A stretch of DNA of 64,000 nt from Dactylis glomerata (GCA_007115705.1 QXEO01000464.1:6878852-6942851), one strand, 5' to 3'; shown: positions 1 to 12,067, numbered from the stretch's first letter. Program-made: numbers and translations. Notes: generated by a model not told the origin, from the sequence alone.

Positions 1-1998
1 CCCTCGAAAACATCGACCTTTGTCAGCTGTTCGTTTTTAACAGATTTCTGCCACTATTTGTGTTTGCCTCTTTATCGATTTCTTTTTTAGTTCTTTTGAT
101 CACGGAACTTTTGGGGAAGTTGCTAAAGTAGTATATGCTTTATATGTGGTGGTTTTGAGTTGAAATCTGAAGCAAAAAGGGCTTGATTCATTATTATGCT
201 TACACTAATGTTGCTAATAGAATTGTGTTTAGTTTTGTATGAAGAAAGTTTTCAAGTGTAGGGATTGGAGAATGATGAGATGAGTTGAAGAATGGACAAA
301 AGCTCAAGCTTTGGGATGCCCACGCACACCAAGAAATATCCAAGAGGTACAAGCGTCAAAGCTTGGGGATGCCCCCGAGGCACCCCTGCTTCATCGGCAA
401 AAATCAGGTCACCTTTCAACACACTATATTTTTATTGCTTCATGCACTATGCGTTTTTCTTGGAGTGTCTTGTCTTTAGTTTTAAGTTTTGTTTAGTTTT
501 GTTTGCTGCAATAAATGGTTGGACCCCAACAAATTTCCTTTGGAGAAGTTGTCTTGCTTTTCATTTGCCAAGAACACTCCATTTTTCACTCTTATCGTTC
601 AACGAGTGTTCTCTTTTTCTAGAACTGCGTTTAGCTTTCATTTTTCGCCTTGATTTTTATTCAGATCTTGCTATATCTTTATATCAAGGTGTATTTTGAC
701 CTCTGGTCCATGTTTGTTTTCATCAAAAGAGTTGGTTCAAAAAGGTTTGAATGGTGTTGGAAAAGAGAAAAAAAATTATGCAAAAAAGTGGTACAAAAAG
801 GAGCTTGTTTAGACTACGGCTTAGACTTTTGCATGTCGTGCTTGATGTCGTTTTGATAGTATGCTTAGTGATTTTTTTTGTAGCATGACTTGTCTCAAAT
901 GACTGAGATTGCTTAATGAGCCTTTAAAAAAATCATGCATTGTTCTTATTATTTGGAAGCATTAATTTGGTTTTCTCCTTGATGCTTTATTTGGGTTAAC
1001 TTGGCGCATGCTCACACATGTTTGACTCATACAAAGTCGCCATAAGCCTTTATGATCATTTAGTTTTTGACTTTTGATGCCATCTTATGCTTCTCTTAAT
1101 GATGCTTTGTCGCTTTACATGATTATGGCCGTTATTGCTCTCTTAGTTGGTCGCTCTCAGTCTTTTGCTAGCCCTCATTTTGTACTGAGTATGAGCTCTA
1201 CTCGTGCATCCAACTCCTAAAAACCAAGTTGTTCCAATGTGTCCACCATACATACCTATTAGCAATTTGCTATTCCAAAGTACATTTGACTTGCTTTTAT
1301 ATATCCTTCAAATTAAACTCTTTTGGTGTTATGCGAAAATTGGTCAGTAAAGCTCTCGCGAACCTGATGGCACACTTTATTTTTCTCGTTCTTAAAAATT
1401 TGACATTGTGGCTCTCTTATGTTGAGTTGTTATACTTGCAAGTTGTAAGTTGGAAATTAGCCAAACCATGCCGTCATGGGGTAAGCTTTCAACATTGCAC
1501 TTCTTATTTGAGTTGATATCGTGATCTTTTGTTTATGGATACTCGCGATGTGAAATAAATTGGGAATTTTGCGGGATCATGGAGTTTTTATACGCGTTAG
1601 AGAAACGCCTGGGCCGTTAATCTAAGCCATGCATAATTCATGGTGGAAATTTACAGCATGCCCATAGTGAATATTCGACGACGCATCTCAAAATAAAAAC
1701 CTATACCAATAGTAAATAAAAGAGATGTCGAGGTGTTCATTGTCTGTTTGTCCTGTCATTTTGATGTGGGCTTGTTCCATGTCATCGGGCACGAAGGTAC
1801 CCCCATTGGCAGTTCTCGATGATATGTGTATACTTACAATGACAAGAGCTTGCTTGGGACTCTAAGTCAAGTAGCATGAGGTTTGGGTATTCGTACTTCA
1901 CGGGACACGAGGTTTTCAACTTATGATTTGTCAAGCATATGCTTCATAATTGTACTCTCATTAACTTTAACCATTCAAGATGCCTATGATGGGGGCAA
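1..1998 (+). mobile_element. Element A, 3' internal non-coding region (part 1)
   Basis: The window opens inside the 3' internal region of an Athila-like non-autonomous LTR element; its 5' LTR and ORF lie upstream of the window. The stretch lines up by eye with the same regions of B (from about 32400), D (from about 46950) and E (from about 59200), and in reverse with C and G. No frame is conserved between copies: short frames near 285-700 shift from copy to copy through indels. Copies of the polypurine-tract sequence AAGCTTGGGGATGC lie at 306-319 (one mismatch) and 359-372. Element H interrupts the region after 1998, and it resumes at 9263. Confidence 0.8.
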
Positions 1999-3725
1999 TG
2001 AAGGGTTTCGCAGCATAGTAAAACAAAAATTTCCTACGGATGCGAACAAGAAAGCCAAGATCTAATCTAGGAGATGTAATCAACGAGAGAGGTAGATGAG
2101 ATCTTCATACCCTTGAAGATATCGCACAGCGGTAACGTTCAAGAGAACGTGGTTGACGTAGTCGTACTCGCCGTCTCCTCCTCGCGATCCGATCCGATCC
2201 TACGCCGCAAGTGGCGGCGCCTCCGAGAGTTGCACACGTGCGGTGCAGCGACGTCTCCACCTTCCTTGGTCCAGCAAGTATGGTGGAGAGATAGATTGGA
2301 TCAGCAGCACGACGGCGTGGTGCTTATGGTGGAGAGTTTCTGCGGCAGGGCTTCGCCTACGCGCAGTCGCGAGAGAGAGAGAGGGAGGGCAGCAGGGGCG
2401 GCTAGGGTTTGGGTCTTAGGGTAAGGGAGGGCTGCGCCCCTGCCCCCCCTTATATGGGGGGCTGGGCGGCCAGCTTGGTCCCTCCTCCAATCCCTAGCTG
2501 ACTTGGATAAGGAAGAGTGGGGGGCAAGTTTCCCCCCTTCCTTATTTGAAGATTCCTTTAGGGTTTCCCCTTGGGCTTGGCCGGCTGGGCCTTAGGGGCC
2601 TTGTGCACCTGGCCCAAGGCGGCCAGGGCACTTCCCCTTAGGCCCACGCAGGCCTCCGTCAAGTGGGCCCACGTTGGTCCCACTCCGGAACCTTCTAGAA
2701 CCTTCCGGTACAATACCGATAAACTCCGAAACCTTTCCGGAATCCAAAAACTGCTTTCCTTTATATGAATCTTATTCTCCGGACCATTCCGGAACCTCTC
2801 GTGACGTCCTGGATCTCATCCGAGACTCCGAACTAAAACTCATAAACCAATTATCCATTCTATCCTAGCGTCGATGCACGTTAAGTGTGTGACCCTACGG
2901 GTTCGAGAATATGCAGACATGATCTTCTATCAATAATCAATAGCGGGATCTGGAAACCCATATTGACTCCCACATATTCATCGATGATCATATCGGATGA
3001 ACCACGATGTCAGGATTCAATTAATCCCGTATATGTATTCCCTTCGTCACACGATATTTTACTCGCCCGAGATTTGATCGTCGGTATCGCCATACCTAGT
3101 TCAATCTCGTTCACAGCAAGTACTTTACTCGTTCCATAATCCGATATCACTTCGTGATTAACTCCTTAACCACATGCTTGCAAGCGGTGTTGATATCGAT
3201 TACCGAGTGGGCCCGAAGTATATCTCTCCGACTTGGGAGGGACAAATTCCATCTCGATACATACAACCCAACAAATACTTTCCGATCACCTGAGAGACAC
3301 CTTTATTATCACCCTCACATAGGATGACGTTTGATGACCTCAAAGCTTTCTTCCGATACTAGGGAGTTGTATTATCTCATGGTCTAAGGAATACAATACA
3401 TGACATAAGAAAAGCTTCGCAAAGATGAACACGATGACACGATCTAATTGCTCTGCTTTATTTGGGTCTGTCCATCACATCATTCTCCTAATGATATGAT
3501 CTCATTATTAATTGACAACTCATGTCTATGGTTAGGAAACCTTAACCATCATTAATCAATGAGCTAGTCTAGTAGAGGCGTACTAGGGACACGGTGTTGT
3601 TCATAAACCACACAAGTATTAATGTTTCCGCTTAATACAATTATAGCATGGAGTATAAACATTATCATGAACAAGAAATATGATAATAACAATATTATTA
3701 TTGCCTCTAGGGCATATTTCCTTCA
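1999..3725 (-). repeat. H 3' LTR (complete, 1727 bp)
   Basis: Read on the minus strand the LTR starts TGAAGGAAATATGCCC at 3725 and ends ..CCCTTCA at 1999, giving TG..CA termini. Its 1999-2577 portion matches 8684-9262 at a constant offset of 6685 with no indel. The 103-residue frame at 2113-2424 is therefore only an LTR shadow and recurs unchanged at 8798-9109. Confidence 0.88.
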
Positions 3726-3740
3726 GTCTCCCACTTGCAC
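3726..3740 (-). promoter_or_regulatory. H polypurine tract
   Basis: The minus strand reads GTGCAAGTGGGAGAC directly before the 3' LTR. This is the expected place and composition for the plus-strand primer of a copia element. Confidence 0.8.
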
Positions 3741-3986
3741 TAGAGTCAATAATCTAGTCATACTTGCGCCTTTAACACCTATGGCATTCCGGTGTTATTC
3801 ATACGCCTTGCACGTGGTAAACCTTATCTACGGGTCTGACACTTTCAGGTCCGTTTGTATTTGCATATTATTTTGCGTCAGCACGCATTTCTCATCTTCT
3901 ATGAGATGGCATCGTATAAACTTAGTCTTCTGGTGAGACTTTTGTATCTTAGCCGAGACTATGTTGTCACTATTGTCATACAATAG
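3741..3986 (-). pseudogene. H RNase H C-terminal remnant
   Basis: On the minus strand a broken frame reads like the end of a copia RNase H. A motif resembling LYDNSDNIVSAK sits near 3985-3950 and corresponds to the usual CDNS..A.AK stretch, with a KTK-type histidine-loop region after it. The frame is then interrupted by a stop. It is separated from the rest of the RNase H (about 4266-4330) by an out-of-place integrase fragment. Confidence 0.6.
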
Positions 3987-4265
3987 AACTACATAGTACT
4001 AGCACACTTAGAAAAATAGCGATATCCACCGTGCGTCGAAATACTCATTGGTCTGCACACATCGGTATGTATGATTTCCAATAAGTCCGTTGCTCGCTCC
4101 ATTATTCTGGAGAACGGGTTTTTGATCATCTTGCCCATGAGGCATGGCTTGCACGTGTCAAATGATTCAAAATCAAGAGACTCCAAAAATCCATCAGAAT
4201 GGAGTTTCTTCATGCGTTTAACGCCAATATGACCTAGACGACAGTGCCATAAAAAGTTGGATTAT
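3987..4265 (-). pseudogene. Misplaced GAG-pre-integrase fragment inside H RNase H
   Basis: The minus frame 4213-3989 encodes a pre-integrase zinc region (CKPCLMGKM) followed by the start of the integrase core (LEIIHTDVCRPMS, GGYRYF). It lies between two halves of the RNase H, downstream of the RT, so it is out of order. A second, more decayed version sits in the expected place at about 6020-6290. The two cannot both be ancestral single-copy sequence. The boundaries given are approximate. Confidence 0.6.
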
Positions 4266-5340
4266 CACTATCTACTTTGCATCTTTTATGCCACTTCTAA
4301 AGCGATTATATACTTAGCCCTCGTTGCAGTGTCCGCCACAATATTAACATTGGAACTCATCCAAGTTATCATGGAACTTTCTTCCATCTTATTATGCCAC
4401 CTTCTAACTCAAAACAAATAGCTTAAAATTGAGATAAAATTTTACTTGTATGTGTGACAAAGCCAATGTAACTCATTGCAATGAACCATTTGTCACTTCT
4501 GCATACAGAACATATTCTTACTTCTTCAAAAGTGCATAAGAATATCTTTACTATTGTCCAACGATCATCATATAAATGCTATAACCTTTAGAGCATTGGA
4601 CACATCTGGATCTACATATCATGGTATACAAGATTGATAAAATCATTCTTGTGGTTTCACTCATCAAGTGTCAAAACAATTGATTCTTGCTCCAACCTCT
4701 TCCATGCAACAAGAACCATTCTTATTGTTTCCATATTGAACAAATTCAATATTTCATCTATGTACTCTGGCAAAACTATATTAACGCCTCAATCTATCTG
4801 TATAGACATTGATGCTTAATATTCTGGTTTTACCTAAGTCTTTCATCAAAAACTAATTTTAATGAAAACTTAACAATATCAAGAAAAACACATAATTTCT
4901 AATGAACGATATGTCATCTACATAAAGCATTAGAAATATGTCTTAGCGCTCCCACTTACTTTCTTGTAATACAAGCATCTTCAAATATCTTGATGAAATT
5001 AACACTTTAACATTTTCATCATTGAAGATTCCAACTTCGCTATGCTTTCTTCTACCATAGAAGTTTGCATACATATCTAGCAACCTTTGAATCAACAAAA
5101 CCCATTGGGTCGTGTCAGATACACGTCCTTGGTGTGCATTCCAGTAGAGGAACGTTGTTTCGTTTATTCAACTATCATATCTCAATATGTAATTGTTGCT
5201 AGAATAATTCATATGACGAAGTCAGGGCCCATCATCGCTTCTTTGTATATTGTTGGTTACTATTATCTAATAATATCTCGTCCTCAAATCTTGCTATTTG
5301 ATTACGACCAACTTGGTTAAATAGGAACTTCGATGTCGTG
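4266..5340 (-). pseudogene. H reverse transcriptase / RNase H remnant
   Basis: The minus strand carries an RT catalytic motif, YVDD, at 4913-4924 (LYVDDIS context). An RNase H stretch resembling VADTATRAKYI, equivalent to the usual VADSTTEAEY, lies near 4330-4270. All frames are interrupted by stops and indels. In a working copia element this region would copy the RNA into DNA; here it is dead. Confidence 0.6.
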
Positions 5341-6290
5341 ACTACAACATATTGTAGACGCGTGAGCTATGAATGTAGTTGCCGCTTCCAGAACATTTTT
5401 CTGGTGCTGCGCTACTCTGATTATCTTGCTCAGATTCAATAACCTCATCAAGTTCTATCTTCCTCCCACTTAAACCTTTTGCGAAAAACTCCTTCATAAG
5501 AAATTCACTTCTTTTAGTGACAATCACTATGTGTTTGGGTTCATAGTAGAAGGAATACCCATCGACTTTCTTTGGGATAACCTACAAAAACTTACTAATC
5601 CAATTTTGGTTGTAAACATTTTACACATATGCCTTGCATACCAAAATTCAAGAAAAAGACAACTATAACTTGTATGGTGTCATTTCAGCGGATTATGATG
5701 GCACTCTATTCAGTGAAAAGCGGTAGTCTCTAAAGCATAATCCACAAATTATATTGGTAGTTTATTTCATTATTGATCTAACCATGTCAAACAAGGTTTG
5801 ATTATATCCATCAAAAACTCCATACTCATATGGTGTCTATCATGATGCAAGTTTGTGGAACAATTCCTCTAACTCTTAGATGTTTGCTAAACTTGTAACT
5901 CAAATATTCTTCTTTATGATCTAATCATGCTATTTGAATATTCTTGTTACAACAATTTTCACTTCATAAACTGAACAATTTCAATTGTTTCATACTTCTA
6001 TCTCATCAAGCAGATATACCATACATCTATTCGAGTCATTGATGAAATAGAAAATACACCATGATTGACTTCACACCATGGACTACATACATCAACATGT
6101 ATGATCGCCATTTAGTTAGTCACTTGTTCTGTCCATGGCCCATGAACGGAGTTTAATCATCTTTAGGAAAAGTTTCACAAGCGTCAATCAATTCAAAATC
6201 AAATGACTCGAAAATCTATCAATATAGAATTTCTTTCATGTTTTGTTTCCAATATGACTTAAACGGCGGTGTCACATATAAGTGAAATTT
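5341..6290 (-). pseudogene. H integrase remnants
   Basis: A minus frame at 5527-5342 (KEFFAKGLSGRKIELDE) resembles the linker between copia integrase and RT. The stretch 6290-6020 is a decayed second copy of the pre-integrase region also seen at 3987-4265. No catalytic D,D,E set could be traced. Confidence 0.5.
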
Positions 6291-8670
6291 GTTTTGTCTT
6301 GCAACCTTTAGCATCAGTGTTATAAATGTCTATTTCACCAACAAGATAATAATAATCTATCCATCGATTATGGAAGACGGTAATAATTTGAACAACCATT
6401 GCTCTCATAATACCAGAACAAAATAACAATTATTAAGTTCATGAAATATCTTGAAGGCTAGGTTTGATGTCGACGAGAAGCACAATAACACTTTTATTTG
6501 TATCTCGACATGCAACATTACCATATTCTTTTACTAGTTACTTAGGCCATCATAGTTCTTGTATTATTGCTTTGTATGACATTTCATACCAACAATCTAG
6601 TATCCAATACCCAAGAATTATGTACTAGCAAAGAATACATCTATAACATGTATATCATTTATATACCTGAGATGGAATTTTCCAGTCTTTTACTTTTCTA
6701 CCAAATATTTTGCAGATCCTATTTAGCATTTCCTCTCCATTTAGAAGAATCTATCGACATCAATAGTGGCATCAATCATTTGACACATAGTCCAAAGGAT
6801 GCTAGTCAAATACTAATAGCCTTGGATTTTGCACTTTGAAGTGGATCGCCATCATCATATGATTGGTATTCTTCCAGATTCCATTCTTTAGTATTCTTTT
6901 GGTATAGCAAAACCATTTAGCCAATACCTTTTCATTCATCCTATCATGACATCTTTCATGATGAAACTACTATAGCTTATAAGGATGAATGCAAGTATAA
7001 TATTAGTTCCCAAACTTTTGGGTGATCGGGATGCCTAGCATCTTCAATCTTCACACATAGTCATACAATATGAGCATATGTTCTTTTACTAAATTATACT
7101 TCATCATTTTGCAAACAATCAAAGTTTTTAGATATCAAATATCTTTCACTTCTTATTTGTTTCTGAAACAATTCTTTCAGCTCGATGATCACTTTGATTC
7201 TCAAACAATTTTGAAGATCAATTTATCATGAAGGCAAACATATGATCTTTAGATACTAAACTTGAATCGTTGCTCTTAGATTAATACAATTTATTAAATC
7301 GTATGAAGCAAGCAAGATTTGCTAAAGTTTGCAATAGGACTTAATCTTTAGTCTTGACATTCTAACTAAACGGCACTAGACCAAAAAAGATTATCCAGAA
7401 TTCTATAGTTTCTTTTAACTCAATTTAAGCTAAGTGTCGGTGGGAAACGGTGCCAAAGACTACAACGACTTATGCAAATACAACAAGATTTAGTTCAAGA
7501 TAATTAGTTCAAGTTAATCAAATTACTAATGAACTCCCACTAAATTCAACATCCCTCAAAGTTGTTTAGTGAAGCATGATCCAAATTCACTACACCGAGA
7601 CCGATCATCACGTGAATGATGTAGCTTTAATGGTGAACATCAACATGTTGATCATATCATCCATATGACTCATGCTTGACCTTTCGGTCCGTGTGTTCCG
7701 AGGCCATGTCTGTACATGCTAGGCTCGTCAAGTCAAACCCAAGTATCTCCGCATGTGCAAATACTGGCTTGCACCCGTTGTATGTGAACGTAGAGTTTAT
7801 AGCACCCGATCATCACGAGATGCTTGAACACGACGAACTTTCGCAACGGCGCATACGAGGGGAGAACACAATTTTATCTTGATCTTTAAGTGAGGAATCA
7901 TCTTATAATGCTACCGTCGCGATCTAAGCATAATAAGATACATAAAAGGATAAACATCACATGCATATAATTTTATGTGACATGGTATAGCCAATCTCCG
8001 CGCCATGATCTCCATCTTGTGCGCACCGGCATGATCTCCATCACTCCACCATGATTGCCTCCACCACGAATAGCAACTACAACTATTGCTAACTACTTAG
8101 CGATAAAGTAAAGCTATTACATGGCGTATAAGAAGTTGACACGCAGGTCATACACAATTATAAAGACAACCATATGGCTCCTGCCGGTTGTGAACTCATC
8201 GACATGCAAGTCGTGAAAGATTACAAAACATGATCATCGCATACATCACATATATCACATCACATCTTGTGGCCATACCATATCACAAAACACTCCCTGC
8301 AAAAACAAGTTAGACGCCTCTACTTTGTTGTTGCATGTTTTACGTGGCTTATGGGAGTAGCAAGCTAAGAACGATTCTTACCTACGAAAAGCCACAACGG
8401 TGATATTATGGTTGCTAACATCCGATGTAAGTCCCATGACTACTATAGTGAGAGAAACTGGCATCCACCAGCCGCATGTGTGGAACAAGCCACACGTCAA
8501 GTGCGGAGCCGGTCTCGCGAACGCGGTCGCGTAAAGTTGGCCTGGACCGCTTCGATCTCACTATACCGCGCCATAAGAGATACACAACAAGAGGTTTGCA
8601 ACAGAAAACATCAACGCCCGCAACAAGCATGTTGCGTTCTACTCGTGAAACACATCTACGCATAGATCTA
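6291..8670 (-). other. H 5' internal region (decayed gag and leader)
   Basis: This is AT-rich sequence lying between the pre-integrase remnant and the primer binding site, where leader, gag and protease would be. I see no frame with recognisable gag or protease motifs, and only short frames remain. It is assigned by position within H. Confidence 0.45.
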
Positions 8671-8682
8671 GCTCTGATACCA
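8671..8682 (-). promoter_or_regulatory. H primer binding site (initiator tRNA-Met type)
   Basis: The minus strand reads TGGTATCAGAGC one base after the LTR end (..CCCTTCA). This is the standard copia PBS complementary to initiator tRNA-Met, and it fixes the orientation of H. Confidence 0.9.
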
Positions 8683-8683
8683 C

Positions 8684-9262
8684 TGAAGGGTTTCGCAGCA
8701 TAGTAAAACAAAAATTTCCTACGGATGCGAACAAGAAAGCCAAGATCTAATCTAGGAGATGTAATCAACGAGAGAGGTAGATGAGATCTTCATACCCTTG
8801 AAGATATCGCACAGCGGTAACGTTCAAGAGAACGTGGTTGACGTAGTCGTACTCGCCGTCTCCTCCTCGCGATCCGATCCGATCCTACGCCGCAAGTGGC
8901 GGCGCCTCCGAGAGTTGCACACGTGCGGTGCAGCGACGTCTCCACCTTCCTTGGTCCAGCAAGTATGGTGGAGAGATAGATTGGATCAGCAGCACGACGG
9001 CGTGGTGCTTATGGTGGAGAGTTTCTGCGGCAGGGCTTCGCCTACGCGCAGTCGCGAGAGAGAGAGAGGGAGGGCAGCAGGGGCGGCTAGGGTTTGGGTC
9101 TTAGGGTAAGGGAGGGCTGCGCCCCTGCCCCCCCTTATATGGGGGGCTGGGCGGCCAGCTTGGTCCCTCCTCCAATCCCTAGCTGACTTGGATAAGGAAG
9201 AGTGGGGGGCAAGTTTCCCCCCTTCCTTATTTGAAGATTCCTTTAGGGTTTCCCCTTGGGCT
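8684..9262 (-). repeat. H 5' LTR, truncated (579 of 1727 bp)
   Basis: The segment matches 1999-2577 base for base as far as I can read, then stops at 9262 and passes straight into element A sequence (CAAAGCTAG). About 1.1 kb of the outer part of this LTR is missing, including the end that would have been joined to the target. Confidence 0.85.
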
Positions 9263-9840
9263 CAAAGCTAGTAAGTGCCATAATTTTTGAAGGTTTATAA
9301 AACTTGCAATCACTGCTTCCCTCTGTGAAGGGCCTTTCTTTTACTTTTATGTTGAGTCACCACCTTCTATCTTTATGCACCGTCTAAGAGAGCATAGTTG
9401 TCATTTTGAGTTTAATGTGCATAGTCCCAAAGTTTATCATTGATTGATTCATGATTTTGGTTTCACTTGTTCTTAAATTATTTATATCTAGTCGCCCTCT
9501 TAAACTTGAAGGTGTCCTATGCATTTATGGTTTGCTCTCTCATGAAGGACAAGCTGAAAACCATTTGCTATGTTTTTCCATATAATTTGAACACACGTTT
9601 GACTTTCATTGTTTCATTTTCATAATCTTCCGTTTGTGTTCTTTTTTATGTTATAACATGGTTGCTAAGTTTCTTCTATCAAGATTATATCTTTCATGCC
9701 CATGTTTTAAGTTCTTTTGATCCCAGCACTCAATGCTTACATAGTTGATCAAGATTGTGTTGGTGCATGTCACCTCAAAAATTATTCTTTTGTTATCACT
9801 TACCTACTCGCGGACGAGCAGGAGTTAAGCTTGGGGATGC
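9263..9840 (+). mobile_element. Element A internal region (part 2) with polypurine tract
   Basis: This resumes the A sequence interrupted at 1998 and matches E at about 61185-61766 and B at about 34050-34587. It ends in the polypurine tract AAGCTTGGGGATGC at 9827-9840, directly abutting the LTR. No coding frame is supported. Confidence 0.85.
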
Positions 9841-10395
9841 TGATACGTCTCAAACGTATCTATAATTTTAGATGCTCCATGCTTGTTCTTACACCATTTG
9901 CTTAGTGTTTTGTTACACTTCGTGGCATTTTTATGCATTTTCTGGAACTAACCTATTAACAAGATGCCACAGTGCCAGTTCCCTGTTTTTTGCTATTTTT
10001 GTGTTTCAAAGAAGTTACACAGGAAATATTCTCAGAATTGGACGAAACAAAAGCCGAAACTCCTATTATTTAACAAAGCTTCCAGAAGACCGAAGAGGAG
10101 ATGGAGTGGGGCCACGGGCCGGCCACACAGTAGGGCGATGCGGCCAGCCCTTGGCCCGCGCCCCCTATATGTGAGACCGCCCTGGTCCACCTCTGACACT
10201 GCCCCTTCGCCTATAAAGACCCCCCGACGGGAAAAACCTAAGTACCCGATCAATTTTCCAGAAACACATCACGATCTGCCGTCGTCGTCGACCCGAGATC
10301 GGGAGGGTCCAGAAGCTCTTCCCGGCACCCTGCCAGAGAGGGGAATTGCCACCGGAGGTCTTCTTCATCGCCATGCTTGCCTCCGGCGCGATGAG
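9841..10395 (+). repeat. Element A 3' LTR, first part
   Basis: The LTR begins TGATACGTCTCAAACG right after the polypurine tract. It contains a TATA-like CTATAAAG at 10211-10218. It is interrupted after ATGAG (10391-10395) by B and continues at 36217, where the same five bases are repeated. Confidence 0.9.
10391..10395. repeat. Target-site duplication of B (ATGAG), left copy
   Basis: ATGAG precedes the 5' LTR of B here and follows its 3' LTR at 36217-36221. Five bases is the expected length for Ty3/gypsy integration. The pair proves that B inserted into the LTR of A. Confidence 0.92.
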
Positions 10396-12041
10396 TGATA
10401 CGTCTCAAACGTATCTATAATTTTTGATGCTCCATGCTTGTTTATACACCATTTGTTTAGTGTTTTGTTACACTTCGTGGCGTTTTTATGCATTTTCTGG
10501 AACCAACCTATTAACAAGATGCCACAGTGCCAGTTCCCTATTTTCTGCTATTTTTGTGTTTTAGAAAAGTTATACAGGAAATATTCTCGAAATTGGACAA
10601 AACAAAAGCCAAACATCCAGATATTTAACGAAGCTTCTAGAAGACCGAAGAGGAGAGGGAGAGGGGCCACGGGCTGGCCACACCACAGGGGGCGCGGCCT
10701 AGCCCCTGGCTGCGCCCACCCATGGTGAGGGCACCCTGGTCCACCTCTGGCGCTGCCCCTTCGCCTATAAAGACCCCCCGACGGGAAAAACCTAAACACC
10801 CGATCAATTTTCCAGAAACACTTCGCGATCCGCCGCCGTCGTCGACCTGAGATCGGGAGGGTCCAGAAGCTCTTCCCGGCAAACCTATCGGAGAGGGAAA
10901 TCACCACCGGAGGTCTTCTTCATCGCCATGCTTGCCTCTGGCGCGATGAGTGAGTAGTCTAACTTGGACTATGGGTCCATAGCAGTAGCTAGTTTGTTGT
11001 CTTCTCCACTATGTGCTTCATGTTTAGATCTCGTGAGCTGCCTTACATGATCGAGATCACCGTTATGTAATTCTACATGTTGTGTTTGTTGGGATTCGAT
11101 GAATATTGGTGTTATGATTAAGTTGATGTGCTGAATATTATCTTATGTTATCTCTATGTTGTTTATGATCTTGCATGCTCTCCGTTGTTAGTAGCTATCT
11201 TGGCCAAGTAGATACTAGTGACTCCAAGAGGGGGTATTTATGCTCGATAGTTGGGTTCATGCCTCTATTTAATCTGGGGGAGTGACAGAAATCTCTAAGG
11301 TTGTAGATGTGTTGTTGCCACTAGGGAGAAAACAATATTCTTATGTCCAAGGACATATGCTTTGTTTACATTACACACTTTGCTTAATGCAATTATCTGT
11401 TGTTCGCAACTTAATATTCACGGGGTCCTCGGATGATTCCCCGTGGGTGGATTATTAGTCATAGATGCAGTTGGATGGCAGTCTATGTATTTTATTGTAA
11501 TGCCCAGAGTAAATCTCATAGTGATCCTCTTGACATATGGACGTTATCTTTATTCTATCAATTGCCCAACTGTAATTTGTTTACCCAGTATGTTGTTATT
11601 TATCTTATGGAGAGACACCACTAGTGAACTGTGGACCCCGGTCCAATTTCCTTTATATTGCTAGCACCTGTTTACTTTACTCGCACTATTTACTTTCTTG
11701 CATACTACTATTGCTTTCCACTCGATAAGCTCATTCCTTTGTTTACAGCAAACCGGTGAGATTGACAACCTCATCGTAAGTTGGGAGCAAAGTTCTTGGT
11801 TTTGTTGTGTGCAGGTTCCGCGTTGCTACTAGTTGAAGACGCGCTAACAAGTATCGTTAACGGCGCCCTTGTTGGAGTGTCACTAAGCTAGCAGGCATCA
11901 CCTTCTTGAGTTTAGCTTTTTCCTACTAGACTGACAAACCTTGGTTTCTTACTGAGGGAAAACTTGTTGATGTGCTCATCACACCTTCTCTTGGGGTTCC
12001 CAACTGGTCGATCATTTACATCATCACCACCACACCAAGCA
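10396..12041 (+). repeat. B 5' LTR (1646 bp)
   Basis: It runs from TGATACGTCTCAAACG to ..CCAAGCA. The end was set by comparison with the 3' LTR, which ends in the same CCAAGCA immediately before the target duplication. Frames seen inside (for example around 10438-10907 on both strands) are shadows of the GC-rich promoter part of the LTR. Confidence 0.9.
10765..10772 (+). promoter_or_regulatory. TATA-like box of B 5' LTR
   Basis: CTATAAAG occurs in a context (CCCCTTCGCCTATAAAGACC) shared with the LTRs of A, C, D and J. It probably marks the U3/R promoter. Start-site position is inferred only. Confidence 0.55.
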
Positions 12042-12049
12042 AGATTTTC

Positions 12050-12067
12050 TGGCGCCGTTGATGGGGA
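12050..12067 (+). promoter_or_regulatory. B primer binding site (tRNA-Asp type)
   Basis: TGGCGCCGTTGATGGGGA lies eight bases after the LTR end. It matches, with two mismatches, the TGGCGCCGTTGCCGGGGA sequence used by Athila-clade elements and complementary to the 3' end of plant tRNA-Asp. Confidence 0.8.

Larger units (their letters stand above)
1999..9262 (-). mobile_element. Element H: degenerate Ty1/copia LTR retrotransposon
   Basis: This copia element lies in minus orientation inside A. In E the corresponding host text is uninterrupted near 61165-61200, which fixes the insertion. The order on the minus strand is truncated 5' LTR (9262-8684), initiator-Met-type primer binding site, 5 kb decayed internal region, polypurine tract, and complete 3' LTR (3725-1999). 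No long frame survives, yet the shared 579 bp of the two LTRs show no difference I could find by eye. The right LTR stops abruptly, so no target duplication can be seen. A copia assignment follows from the PBS and from recognisable integrase, RT and RNase H remnants. The family is common in Triticeae (TGAAGGAAATATGCCC LTR start), but I do not assign a name. Confidence 0.85.

Noticed and set aside
285..479. A 64-residue frame (MKNGQKLKL..) with hydrophobic C-terminus, recurring in A, B, C and G
   Set aside because: Its frame is shifted in D (47220) and E (59469) by indels that are not multiples of three. It overlaps the PPT-like repeats. Recurrence is due to copy number of the elements, not coding conservation.
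2113..2424. Identical 103-residue frames at 2113-2424 and 8798-9109
   Set aside because: Both lie inside the H LTRs; identity reflects LTR identity, and the composition is that of LTR sequence.
8415..8768. 117-residue minus frame and overlapping plus frames near the H primer binding site
   Set aside because: They span the PBS and LTR junction, with no protein motif.
9964..10398. Longer frames on both strands in LTRs (9964-10398, 10548-10907, 34616-35128, 43362-43720, 63342-63698)
   Set aside because: They arise in the GC-rich promoter part of the same LTR type, in different frames in different copies.
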